Below are positions 43,682 through 52,855 of a stretch of 64,000 bases of DNA, piece after piece. The stretch is from Desulfobacteraceae bacterium. Its GTDB lineage: Bacteria; Desulfobacterota; Desulfobacteria; Desulfobacterales; Desulfobacteraceae. Position numbers and translations under genes: made by a program. The notes below the pieces were generated by a model, which ran no database searches, had not been told where the DNA came from, and saw nothing but the letters and a program-made list of their open reading frames with translations. Location of the stretch: positions 23,500-87,499 of the forward strand of contig JAAEMK010000919.1 in NCBI GenBank assembly GCA_024225635.1. Direction: 5' to 3'. The first letter of the stretch is position 1. Each line of letters begins with the position of its first letter.

Positions 43682-46600
43682 TTAAGCCGAAGCGGTTTTA
43701 ATCCTGAAAAACAGGGTGTAGAGCACCGGCACCACGATCAGGGTCAAAATGGTGGCAAAAGCCAGGCCGAACATGATTGTCACCGCCATGGAGGAGAACA
43801 TGGGGTCGGTCATCAGGGGAATCATGCCCAGGATGGTTGTGGCCGACGCCATCATGACCGGTCGCATCCTTGTCATGCAGGAGTCTTTTACGGCGGCCAG
43901 GGGATCTTTTCCCTCCCGGATCTCCAGATCAATCTGGTCGATGAGCACCACCGCGTTCTTGATGAGCATGCCGATCAGGCTGTAGGCCCCCAGCAGGGCC
44001 AGAAAGCCGAACGATTCACCGGTGACAAATAGGCCGAAGGCAATGCCCACCACGGCAAAGGGAACCAGCAGGGCGATGATCAGGGGCTGCCTGAATCCGT
44101 TGAAAAGGACCACCAGGATAAATACCATTAGAAGCAGGGCCAGGGGGAACGTTTTCTGAACCCCTTCGTTGCCGGACTTTGACAGGTCATACTCTCCGTC
44201 CCACTCAAGGGTGTAGCCCTTGGGAAGGGGGATCGCCTCTATTAGCGGCCTGAGCTCGTTGAACAGGCTGTCCGAGGTGATGCCGGGGACCGTATCGCAC
44301 TGGGCGGTGATGGCCCGCCTTCGATTGTACCGGCGCACCAGGGGATCCTCCCAGGTGATATCCGATGATGTCACGATCTGGTCCAGGGGTACCGACCGGT
44401 CGCCCTGGCCCCACACCGGGGTGTTGTCCAGCCCGGCCAGGGGCGCGGTTTGGGATGAAACCTTGAGGCAGACCGGAATCAGGTTGTCATCCTCGCGAAA
44501 GTAGGAGACCGGCAGGCCGTCATGGATCTGTTTCATGGCATTGGCCAGGTGTTCCCGTTCCACGCCGGCCTTCCGGGCCTTGTTCTGGGAATAGCTGTGG
44601 GTGAGCACCTGGACCCGCTGGCGCCAGTCGTCCCGGATGTTTTTGGCGTTGGGGTTCTCCGTCATGATGCCTTTGGCTTTTTGGGAAAGTTCCCGGAGCA
44701 CCAGGGGATCGGGACCTGAAAATCGTGCCTCCACCTTGAAGTCCGCGCTGGGGCCGTTGATATAGACCGAAAACTGGGGGTCTGCATCCGGGAAATGGGC
44801 GGCAATCCAGGTTTCAAGGGTGGGAATGAGCTCCCGGATCTTTTTGTAGTCATGGACATTTACGATCAGCTGACCATAGGCGGGGTTTTCCGTCTCCGGC
44901 TCAATGGAGGTGATGTACCGGGGACCGCCGGAACCAATGGTGGCGGCGTAATTCTTAATTTCCGGAATTTGGGCAAGATGGGCCTCGATCTCTTTCAAGT
45001 CGCTTGAGACCTGCTCGATCCGGGCGCCCTGGGGAAGCCAGTAATCAATAAAGAACTGGGCCTTGTCCGAGTCGGCAAAAAACATCTTCGGCACATGCTT
45101 GAACGCCATGCCGGATGAGACCATCAGCAGGACCAGCAGGACCAGCACAAGGATGCGGTGCCCCAGGGAAAAATCCAGGATCCATCTGTAAATTTTATAC
45201 GCCCGTCCCCCATGGGGATCCTTCTCGGTTGCCCCTTTGTTGACCTTCAGGAGCATGTGGTTGAACACCGGCGCCTGGCACATGGCAAGGACCCATGAGA
45301 GAAGCAGGGCAACCGCCACCACCTGGAACAGGGAGGCGCAATATTCACCGGAATTGGTCGGGCTCAGATAGATGGGCATAAATGCGAGGCAGGCGATAAA
45401 GGTTGCCCCCAGAAGCGGCCATGCGGTCTCCATGGCCGGGGTCACCATGGAAAAGAGCCTGTCTTTCCTCTTCTGAAGATAGACCAGGGAGCCGTCCGTG
45501 ACCACAATGGAGTTGTCCACGATCATTCCCATCACAAGGATCAGGGCGGCAAGGGAGATCCGCTGGAGATCGATGCCAAAGAAAAGCATCACCACAAGGG
45601 TGCCCAGGATGGAAAGCACCAGGCCGCTTGCGATGAGAAGGCCGCTCCGGATGCCCATGGTGATGAGAAGCACCCCCACGACGATGGCCACCGATTCCAG
45701 AAGGTTTATCACGAAACTTTTGATGGCCCCCTTCACAAAGGTGGACTGGTAGTAGATCCCCTGGAGATCCACCCCCACGGGGAGGTCGGCCATGAGTTCA
45801 TCGATCCGTTTCTGGACCGCGTCCCCCATGGTCACCACATTTGCCCCGTGTGCGGCGGAGATGGCGATGCCGATGGCGGGCACCCCGTTGAACCGCATCA
45901 TGGGCTCGGGGGGCTCGACATAGCCCTTTGTCACGGTGGCAAGATCTTTTAAAAGGAACGACTCGCCGTTCCCGGCCTGGATAACGAGGTTTTCGATCTC
46001 CTCGATGGATTTGAAATCCCCGGGGGTCGCCACCCGGATCCGGCGGGTTTCGGTCTCCACGCTACCTGCATCCAGCACCTTGTTCTGGCTGCTCAATATT
46101 TCCAGTATCCGGGCCGGGTGGATGCCAAGGTTGGCAATGCGCGATCTGGATATCTCCACATACACGGCCTGGGTCCGGTCCCCGAACAACTGAATCCGTG
46201 AGACATCCTCCACGAGCAGGAGCTCCCGTTTTAGGTAATCGGCGTATTTTTTCAGTTCCGCATTGGTATACCCCTCCCCGGTCAGGGCCAGGAAGATGCC
46301 GTACACATCCCCGTAGTCATCCACCACCCGGGAGGGCATCGCCCCCCGGGGCAGTTCTCCCTGCACCCCGTTTACTTTCCGGCGGAGCATGTCCCAAAGT
46401 TGCTGGACCTGGGCCGTTCTGTTCTTTTCATTGAGGTCCACAAACACCAGGGAGAGGCCGGCCTGGGAGATGGAGTGGATCTCGTCCACCTCATCGGCAG
46501 ACTGGGCGGCCTTTTCGATCACATCGGTCACCTGCTGCTCCACGTCATGGGGGGAAGCGCCGGGCCAGGCAGTGACGATCACCGCTGTCTTGATCGTAAA

Positions 46601-46717
46601 GACAGGATCCTCCAGTTTTCCAAGTTTAAAATAGGCGGACAACCCGCCCACCACGAGCATCACCATGGTAAAGAGCACCACGGCTTTGTATTTGATTGAA
46701 TATTCCGGTAGCTTCAT
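43682..46717 (-). CDS. RND-family efflux permease
   Basis: A 1011-residue inner-membrane proton antiporter. Twelve transmembrane segments are arranged as 1+5+1+5 around two large periplasmic loops. The proton-relay region in TM4 shows VMGMIVDNSIVVTD with two acidic residues. The sequence resembles the AcrB/MdtB (hydrophobe) class rather than heavy-metal CzcA types. It works with the adaptor encoded 18 bases upstream and the TolC channel downstream. Substrate not predictable. Confidence 0.94.
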   Translation of the reverse strand: MKLPEYSIKYKAVVLFTMVMLVVGGLSAYFKLGKLEDPVFTIKTAVIVTAWPGASPHDVEQQVTDVIEKAAQSADEVDEIHSISQAGLSLVFVDLNEKNRTAQVQQLWDMLRRKVNGVQGELPRGAMPSRVVDDYGDVYGIFLALTGEGYTNAELKKYADYLKRELLLVEDVSRIQLFGDRTQAVYVEISRSRIANLGIHPARILEILSSQNKVLDAGSVETETRRIRVATPGDFKSIEEIENLVIQAGNGESFLLKDLATVTKGYVEPPEPMMRFNGVPAIGIAISAAHGANVVTMGDAVQKRIDELMADLPVGVDLQGIYYQSTFVKGAIKSFVINLLESVAIVVGVLLITMGIRSGLLIASGLVLSILGTLVVMLFFGIDLQRISLAALILVMGMIVDNSIVVTDGSLVYLQKRKDRLFSMVTPAMETAWPLLGATFIACLAFMPIYLSPTNSGEYCASLFQVVAVALLLSWVLAMCQAPVFNHMLLKVNKGATEKDPHGGRAYKIYRWILDFSLGHRILVLVLLVLLMVSSGMAFKHVPKMFFADSDKAQFFIDYWLPQGARIEQVSSDLKEIEAHLAQIPEIKNYAATIGSGGPRYITSIEPETENPAYGQLIVNVHDYKKIRELIPTLETWIAAHFPDADPQFSVYINGPSADFKVEARFSGPDPLVLRELSQKAKGIMTENPNAKNIRDDWRQRVQVLTHSYSQNKARKAGVEREHLANAMKQIHDGLPVSYFREDDNLIPVCLKVSSQTAPLAGLDNTPVWGQGDRSVPLDQIVTSSDITWEDPLVRRYNRRRAITAQCDTVPGITSDSLFNELRPLIEAIPLPKGYTLEWDGEYDLSKSGNEGVQKTFPLALLLMVFILVVLFNGFRQPLIIALLVPFAVVGIAFGLFVTGESFGFLALLGAYSLIGMLIKNAVVLIDQIDLEIREGKDPLAAVKDSCMTRMRPVMMASATTILGMIPLMTDPMFSSMAVTIMFGLAFATILTLIVVPVLYTLFFRIKTASA

Positions 46718-46735
46718 TTATAAAAATCCTTTAAT

Positions 46736-47887
46736 CTATAACAGTTCACCGACATTGGTTTTGGAGGCCTGTTCTAAAATCCGTGTTGTCTGGCCCTCTT
46801 TTAAAAAACTTGCCCCGGCAGTCACAACCCACTCCCCGGCATGAAGGTCACCCTTCACCTCGATGCCCGTATGGGTGAAATTACCTGTTTCCACATATCG
46901 CCTTGAGACTTCTCCCGTCTGCTCGTCCACCGTCCAGACAAAGGTTTTCCGCCGGCTGTCATTCACGACAGACCGGGCCGGCACGGAAAAACAGGCTTCT
47001 CCGCCTTTACCGGCAATGGAAACCGTCACCTCGGCCGACATGCCCGGCCGGACGGATGCGCTCGCTTCCGGGTTCAGGATCAGGGTGAGGGGATAGGTTC
47101 GGTTGGAGGGGTTGGGCTTTTTTCCCACCTCTTTTAGCCGGGCGGTAAACGTTTTTTGGGGCATGGATTCAAAGGTGCACTGGTAATTGGTAAACCGCTC
47201 CACCTGTCCGACCAAATTTTCGGGAATTCCGATCGTAACCTCGATGGTTGAGAGATCCACAACCGAGAACACCGGCTGGCCCTGGGACACGGTTTCATAA
47301 TTTTCCACCAGTTTGTTGTGAATGAAGCCGGTAAACGGGGCGGTCAGGACCGTGTCCGTAAGGGCGTTCCGGGCCGCCTCCAGGTTTTTCATGTCCGCGT
47401 CCACCTGGGCCTTGGCCATCTCAAATGTCGCCTTGACCTGGTCATAGGTGGCTTTGGCCGCGGCATTCTCCTTGACCAGATGGATATACCGCTCATACTG
47501 GAGCTTGGATTCCGTGAGCTTTGCCCGGGAGGCGACAAGCTTTGCCTTGAGCGCCTTGACCTGAACCCTGAAATCCCTCGGGTCGATGCGGGCAAGAACA
47601 TCACCCTGGTTTACCTTGTCCCCGGTATCCCCGTTGAGCGTAACAAGGGGGCCTGCGACCCGGAATGCAAGATTCACCTCCCGGGTGGCTTGGGCACTGC
47701 CGGGAAAGGTGCGAGCCGAGGTGTACAGGGGGGCTGCAAGGCGGATCGCTTTCACCGGCCTCACCTGTTCCGCCACGGCCCTGGCATCGGCCCCCGCATC
47801 CTTGCAGCCGGCGATGCCGGGCATCATCAAAGCAATCAAAAGGGCCATAAGCCCGAACTCTCTTTTAATTACGCTCTTTTTCTTCAT
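46736..47887 (-). CDS. RND efflux periplasmic adaptor, lipoprotein
   Basis: A 383-residue membrane-fusion protein. The lipobox GIAGC sits near residue 28, so it is lipid-anchored. A lipoyl-like half-motif (LVTLNGDTGDKVNQGDVLARID) is followed by an alpha-hairpin of ~60 residues and the second lipoyl half (VLTAPFTGFI). Beta-barrel and membrane-proximal domains then follow. It links the RND permease to the TolC channel. Its start overlaps the end of the preceding small gene by 23 bases. Confidence 0.92.
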   Translation of the reverse strand: MKKKSVIKREFGLMALLIALMMPGIAGCKDAGADARAVAEQVRPVKAIRLAAPLYTSARTFPGSAQATREVNLAFRVAGPLVTLNGDTGDKVNQGDVLARIDPRDFRVQVKALKAKLVASRAKLTESKLQYERYIHLVKENAAAKATYDQVKATFEMAKAQVDADMKNLEAARNALTDTVLTAPFTGFIHNKLVENYETVSQGQPVFSVVDLSTIEVTIGIPENLVGQVERFTNYQCTFESMPQKTFTARLKEVGKKPNPSNRTYPLTLILNPEASASVRPGMSAEVTVSIAGKGGEACFSVPARSVVNDSRRKTFVWTVDEQTGEVSRRYVETGNFTHTGIEVKGDLHAGEWVVTAGASFLKEGQTTRILEQASKTNVGELL

Positions 47888-48203
47888 GGTAGGTTTCCTT
47901 TTTCATCAAATCCATTCTCCAAACGGAGTGGTTCACAAGCCCCAGGGAACAAAACGCTTCGGCAATGGTCAAGCCAAGCCGGGTTTTGGACGGCGGGGCA
48001 TCCAGCCTGTTCCGGTAAAGATAAATGGACCAGTCTGTTTCAACATGATTTTTCACATACAGCTCGGCAGCCACGGCGTCGTCTGGGACCAGAGCGCTTC
48101 CGGCGCTCACCTCCCTGAAAATGTCACGGATCATTTCCCGGTGTCCGATCTTGAAAAGCCGGACACTGACAATTTCGATCCAGCAGTTTGTTCTATTTTC
48201 CAT
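47865..48203 (-). CDS. Small protein of unknown family heading the efflux operon
   Basis: A 112-residue protein with GGAG eight bases before the ATG. It has a beta-strand start (NCWIEIVSVRLF), an alpha/beta middle (LYVKNHVETDWSIYLYRN) and a short C-terminal tail. No membrane segment or signal peptide. The pattern resembles a small ferredoxin-like alpha/beta-sandwich, but I cannot name a family. Its stop overlaps the adaptor start, so translation is coupled; a regulatory or accessory role in efflux is inferred. Confidence 0.7.
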   Translation of the reverse strand: MENRTNCWIEIVSVRLFKIGHREMIRDIFREVSAGSALVPDDAVAAELYVKNHVETDWSIYLYRNRLDAPPSKTRLGLTIAEAFCSLGLVNHSVWRMDLMKKETYHEEKERN

Positions 48204-48310
48204 TTACATATCTCCAGCCCGTTGTTTTCATAGGACTGGCGGCATGCCAGAACCGTGCCAAAATGATATTTGTTGAATTTACAAGATGTTATGTTTGTGT
48301 TGGGTGCGAT

Positions 48311-48377
48311 CTGCCATATATGGTAGTTTTGGGTTTCATATTTGGCAGAAATTGTGTATGTCTGTCGGATATGGCAG
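48311..48377. promoter_or_regulatory. Repeated operator-like motif in the divergent promoter region
   Basis: CTGCCATATATGGTAG (48311-48326) is a near palindrome. The half-motifs ATTTGGCAG (48340-48348) and GGATATGGCAG (48367-48377) repeat its GGCAG arm at intervals of about 29 bases. They lie between the efflux operon and the sigma-54 activator gene and may be activator sites. No convincing -24/-12 promoter was found. Confidence 0.45.
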
Positions 48378-48396
48378 CTTGAAAAGGGGAGCTTTT

Positions 48397-49953
48397 ATGA
48401 AAACAGATGATATGGATTTTTTTCACCAGGCCACCATGAGGATCTGCGGTAGCCTCAATATCAATACGGTTCTGGAAAGATCTTTGGCCTATCTGAAGAA
48501 GTTCATGCCGGCCGATGGCATGGACATGCAGATTTACGATGCAGAAGCCCAGTGCGTTGTGAAAATTGCCACGACTGAATTCTCGGGGGGTGAAACCCTT
48601 GAATCCCCCATTCCCATTGCGGGCCGGGCCCGGGAATTTGTGGAAAAGGAAAGGGAAAAGCCGGTTGAGATTATCAACCACCTTGAAGAGCATGTTGTGG
48701 GCCGCTACATGTGGGAGGCCTTGGGCAGACATCCCATGTCCGCCCTGGTGCTTCGCCTTGTCATCGAGGATGAGGTGCTCGGGGTGGTCGCGATCCTTGC
48801 CAAAGGGTTGGACCGGTATACCCCGGAGCATGGCAGGCTTTTCAGCCTGCTCCATGACCCCTTTGCCGTGGCCCTGGCCAACACCTTAAAGCACCAGGAG
48901 GTGCTCAGGCTTCAGGAGTTGCTCGCCGATGACAACCGGTATCTGAACCGGCAGCTGCATCATATTTCGGGAGATGAGATCATCGGCGCCAATTTCGGCT
49001 TGAAGAATGTGATGGAGCAGGTGAGGCAGGTGGCCTCCCTGGCCAGTGTCGTGCTGCTTCTGGGTGAGACCGGTGTGGGTAAGGAGGTGATCGCCAATGC
49101 CATTCACTACTCCTCCCCCCGGGCCAACGGGCCATTTATCAAGGTCAACTGCGGCGCCATTCCGGAGAGCCTCATGGACAGCGAATTGTTCGGCCACGAA
49201 AAGGGGGCCTTCACCGGCGCCCTTGGAAAGAAAAGGGGCCGCTTTGAACGGGCGGACAAGGGAACCATCTTTCTTGATGAAATCGGGGAGCTGCCTCCCC
49301 AGGCCCAGGTGCGTCTTCTCCGGGTCATTCAGAACAGGGAGGTGGAGCGGGTGGGGGGAGCCTCCCCGATCCCGGTGGATATACGGATCATCGCGGCAAC
49401 CCACCGGAACCTGGAAGAGATGATCCAACAGGGCAAATTCCGGGAAGATCTCTGGTTCAGGCTCAACGTGTTTCCCATCACCATCCCGCCCTTGCGTCAG
49501 CGGAAATCGGATATTCCGGCCCTCACCTTTCACTTCATGGAGAAAAAAGCCCGGGAGCTGAACTTTTCGGAACGGCCGGTACCGGCCCCGGGGGCCCTGG
49601 AGCAGCTCCAGTCCTACGACTGGCCCGGTAATGTAAGGGAGCTGGAAAACCTGGTGGAACGGTCCATGATTAAAAACATGACCGGAACCATGGGAGAGCA
49701 TCTCTGTTTTGAGGATATGCTTCCCGGGCGGCCGGAAAAGAGCATACCGGAAACCCGCCGGCCCGTACCGGGGCCACTTCTTCTGGATGAAGCCATGGGA
49801 GCCCATATCAAGGCGGTGCTTGGGATGACCGGAGGGAAAGTGCAGGGAAAAAAGGGGGCTGCCGCGCTTTTGGGTATCAACCCCAGCACCCTGAGAAACC
49901 GGATGAAAAAACTGAACATCCCCTATGGACGGAAAGCCGGGCCTTTGGCCTGA
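48397..49953 (+). CDS. GAF-domain sigma-54-dependent transcriptional activator
   Basis: A 518-residue enhancer-binding protein. Residues ~10-165 form a GAF sensor domain. The AAA+ domain (~190-420) has Walker A GETGVGKEV, the sigma-54 contact loop ELFGHEKGAFTGA and Walker B GTIFLDEIG. A Fis-type helix-turn-helix ends the protein (AALLGINPSTLRNRMKKL). AAGGGGAG precedes the ATG at 48397. It is divergent from the RND efflux operon, which it probably activates in response to a small molecule bound by the GAF domain. Confidence 0.92.
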   Translation: MKTDDMDFFHQATMRICGSLNINTVLERSLAYLKKFMPADGMDMQIYDAEAQCVVKIATTEFSGGETLESPIPIAGRAREFVEKEREKPVEIINHLEEHVVGRYMWEALGRHPMSALVLRLVIEDEVLGVVAILAKGLDRYTPEHGRLFSLLHDPFAVALANTLKHQEVLRLQELLADDNRYLNRQLHHISGDEIIGANFGLKNVMEQVRQVASLASVVLLLGETGVGKEVIANAIHYSSPRANGPFIKVNCGAIPESLMDSELFGHEKGAFTGALGKKRGRFERADKGTIFLDEIGELPPQAQVRLLRVIQNREVERVGGASPIPVDIRIIAATHRNLEEMIQQGKFREDLWFRLNVFPITIPPLRQRKSDIPALTFHFMEKKARELNFSERPVPAPGALEQLQSYDWPGNVRELENLVERSMIKNMTGTMGEHLCFEDMLPGRPEKSIPETRRPVPGPLLLDEAMGAHIKAVLGMTGGKVQGKKGAAALLGINPSTLRNRMKKLNIPYGRKAGPLA

Positions 49954-50207
49954 CCTGTTTGGAATCTTCTTGACACGGAGGCCTCCAACACATTAATATT
50001 TCAAGAAATGGTCGCCGGCCTTGATTCTGAACGCCGGAGCCGTTTGCCAGTCATCAAGTGACCCCATGGAGTCGTAGGGGCACACGGGCGGATCCATACC
50101 GCCCGCTTCCTGTCAAGATCGATCACATTCAGCCTTTTTCAGGACGTCTCCCGGTGGCGGGGGCCGTTGAAAACAGGCGAGGGACGAAAGCCTTCATGGG
50201 GGTCGGT

Positions 50208-52793
50208 ATGAGTCAACACCCGGTTCGTGAAGATAGCAAAATTGGCGAAATCCTTGTTGAAAAGGGATATGTCAGGCAGTCGGACATCGACCGTGCCGTT
50301 GCCATCCAGCAAAAGGAGTTTCAGGAGAAAGACCTTTTGCTGGGGGAACTCCTGGTCAAGGAGAGGATCATCTCCCGGGCGAAGCTTCATACCCTTCTGG
50401 AGCATCCCTATCTTCGGAAGGACCTGGGAAAGATCGCCCTGGAGCGGAAGCTGGTCACCCCGGATCAACTGAAGAAGATCCTTTCCCAAAAGCAAAGGGA
50501 CGAACCCGTCGACGAATTGATCGTCCGCACGGGCGTGGTCAAGGGAAAAGAGTTGGAGGACTTGAAACAGCGGCAGTTGAGCGGGATTTCCCTGGGGGAC
50601 CTGGCCCTCAAGCTCAACATGGTCGACGAAACGGATCTGGCCCGGGTGGTGGCGATCAAAGGTTCCATTCGCTCCCTGGGGGAGATCCTCTGCGACCTGA
50701 AGCTGATCTCTCCGGCGGATTTGAACCTGATACTGAAACAGCACAACAAGGCGCTGAGGCTGGGGGGGTACCTGGTGGCGCGTAACCTGATCTCCTCCGA
50801 TGACCTGAACGACGCCCTGAAGCTTCAAAAGCACGGGAACCGGAAGCTTGGCGAGATCCTGGTGAGTCAGGACCTCATCACCGAAGAACAGTTGTACACG
50901 GCCCTTTCCCGGCTGAACCACATCGCGTTTCGCAAGCTCGATAACTTTTCTTTCAAGGAGGAAGAGAAGGATCGGCTGGTGGGGCTCATCAGCCAGCGGT
51001 ATGCCCACAAGAATCGTATCCTTCCCCTCTCCCTGAAAAATGAGAAACTGGTTATCGCCATCAGCAATCCCAGTGAACTGGGCATCATCAGCGAGTTGAA
51101 CGTCCTCTATGGACAGTATTCGCCGGAGTTCGTCCTTATTACGGACAAGAAGTTCGAACCCCTGTTCCGCCTTCTTTACGGGAAAAGCCACCTTTCCGCG
51201 GAGGAGGATAAGAACTCCTCCCTTTCCACGGATAAGCTTGAAGGGATCACCCTCAACCTCTCCGACGATAGTGAAATGGACAAGGCCGCCTCGGATCATT
51301 ACGGCTATGCCAACATGGAGGTGGAGGAGGTGGTCAATTACATCATCAAGTACGGCATCGTCAACAACGCCAGCGATATCCATATCGAACAGGACAAGAG
51401 CATGGCCAAGATCCGGTACCGCATCGACGGGATACTTCGGGTTCTGAACCTGGAGTGGCTGGACCGGATTCTCCAGGCCAACCTCAACTCCATCATCTCC
51501 CGGATAAAGATTCTCTCCAAACTTGATATTTCCGAACGCCGGAAGCCCCAGGACGGTGTGTTTCGTATCAATTACCACGATTCGAGCCTGAACAAGACGG
51601 TGGATCTGGATTTCAGGGTGGCGGTATGCCCGGCCATCGTCGGCGAAAACGTCACCATCCGGATTCTGGATTCCCGGAAGGCCAATGTGGGGATTGCCAA
51701 CCTGGGCCATGGCCCCCATGTGTTGAGGCCGTTCAGAAAGCTGTTGAAAAGCAGCTCCGGCATCGTCATCGTGTGCGGCCCCACCGGCAGCGGAAAGTCC
51801 TCCACCCTTTATGGCGCGCTCCAGTATATCCACCACCCCGGGATCAAGATCATCACTGCCGAGGATCCCATTGAGTACAGTATCAGCGGCGTGATGCAGT
51901 GCCAGGTGAACGTCGGGATCGGGGTCTCCTTTTCCACCCTGCTGAGGTCCTTTCTGCGGTTTGATCCCGATGTGATCCTGGTTGGGGAGATGCGGGATGG
52001 GGAAACGGCGGCCATCGGTTTTGACGCCGCCCAGACAGGTCATCTTCTGCTCAGCACCCTCCATACCAACGACGCCGTGGGAGCGATCCCCAGGCTGCTG
52101 GACCTTCATATCGAAAGGAACCAGATCTCCAACTCCCTGCTCTGTGTCGTGGCCCAGCGGCTCATCCGGCGCCTTTGCGAGGGGTGCAAGAGCCGGTATA
52201 TCCCGGATGAGAAGGAGTGGAGCATGCTTTTTCCCACCTTTCCGGCTGACCTGGAATTTTTTAAGGCCAATGGGTGCCAGGACTGCGATTATTCCGGGTT
52301 CAAGGGCCGCACCATCCTATCCGAGCTGTTCGTGGTCGATCAGGAGATCGCCCAGGCCATTAAAAACGGGGAGGGCGTAAAGACCATTCAACAGCTGGCC
52401 ATCGGGAAAGGAATGAGAACCATGATCGATGACGGGGTTTCCAAGCTGGATCAGACCACCCTGTCGGAGATCATCCGGGTCTCCCCCCATGAGGCGATCA
52501 AGGAGTTCCAGAACAGGGGAAGGGCGGGGGAGGAGGCATCCTTTGACGGCGATTCCGAGTTTGTCATCCACGATCCGGCTGCCGAGATGAACATCATCGA
52601 CATGATGTATATCCGGTATCTGAAACTAAACCACATCTCTCCTGAAGACCGGGAGGACCGGGATCTTTTCAGGCGCTTCATCCGGGACAACCATGGGGAG
52701 ATCTCCAGGAAATACAGCTGCGGCAGGGTATGTTTCAGGCTTCGGAAGGGGGGGGACGGCAAGGTGGCGATCCAGTCCGTTCCCCAACCCTGA
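50208..52793 (+). CDS. GspE/PilB-type secretion ATPase with multiple N-terminal GspE_N modules
   Basis: An ATPase of about 861 residues. The first ~350 residues contain several related helical modules of the GspE N-terminal type; phrases such as GEILVEKGYV, GELLVKERII, GDLALKLNMV and GEILVSQDLI repeat about every 35-70 residues. Then come the ATPase core with Walker A GPTGSGKSS, the Asp box, Walker B DPDVILVGEMRD, a His box and the zinc-type CxxC pairs CEGC and CQDC. A ~90-residue extension follows the core. It drives pilus or type II secretion-like assembly, but no pilin genes are nearby. Start 50208 or 50196. Confidence 0.88.
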   Translation: MSQHPVREDSKIGEILVEKGYVRQSDIDRAVAIQQKEFQEKDLLLGELLVKERIISRAKLHTLLEHPYLRKDLGKIALERKLVTPDQLKKILSQKQRDEPVDELIVRTGVVKGKELEDLKQRQLSGISLGDLALKLNMVDETDLARVVAIKGSIRSLGEILCDLKLISPADLNLILKQHNKALRLGGYLVARNLISSDDLNDALKLQKHGNRKLGEILVSQDLITEEQLYTALSRLNHIAFRKLDNFSFKEEEKDRLVGLISQRYAHKNRILPLSLKNEKLVIAISNPSELGIISELNVLYGQYSPEFVLITDKKFEPLFRLLYGKSHLSAEEDKNSSLSTDKLEGITLNLSDDSEMDKAASDHYGYANMEVEEVVNYIIKYGIVNNASDIHIEQDKSMAKIRYRIDGILRVLNLEWLDRILQANLNSIISRIKILSKLDISERRKPQDGVFRINYHDSSLNKTVDLDFRVAVCPAIVGENVTIRILDSRKANVGIANLGHGPHVLRPFRKLLKSSSGIVIVCGPTGSGKSSTLYGALQYIHHPGIKIITAEDPIEYSISGVMQCQVNVGIGVSFSTLLRSFLRFDPDVILVGEMRDGETAAIGFDAAQTGHLLLSTLHTNDAVGAIPRLLDLHIERNQISNSLLCVVAQRLIRRLCEGCKSRYIPDEKEWSMLFPTFPADLEFFKANGCQDCDYSGFKGRTILSELFVVDQEIAQAIKNGEGVKTIQQLAIGKGMRTMIDDGVSKLDQTTLSEIIRVSPHEAIKEFQNRGRAGEEASFDGDSEFVIHDPAAEMNIIDMMYIRYLKLNHISPEDREDRDLFRRFIRDNHGEISRKYSCGRVCFRLRKGGDGKVAIQSVPQP

Positions 52794-52855
52794 CCGGCCC
52801 CACGGGACTCCATATGCGAGGAGCCATAACCTTTGAAAGGCAAGAGGCAAAAGCC

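Noticed and set aside
48340-48360. Possible sigma-54 -24/-12 promoter (TTGGCAG then GTGT)
   Set aside because: Spacing and the GC element do not fit the consensus, so it is kept only as a repeat of the GGCAG motif.
50139-52109. 656-residue open frame on the minus strand
   Set aside because: It is the antisense shadow of the GspE-like ATPase gene, caused by codon bias. It has no ribosome binding site or domain.
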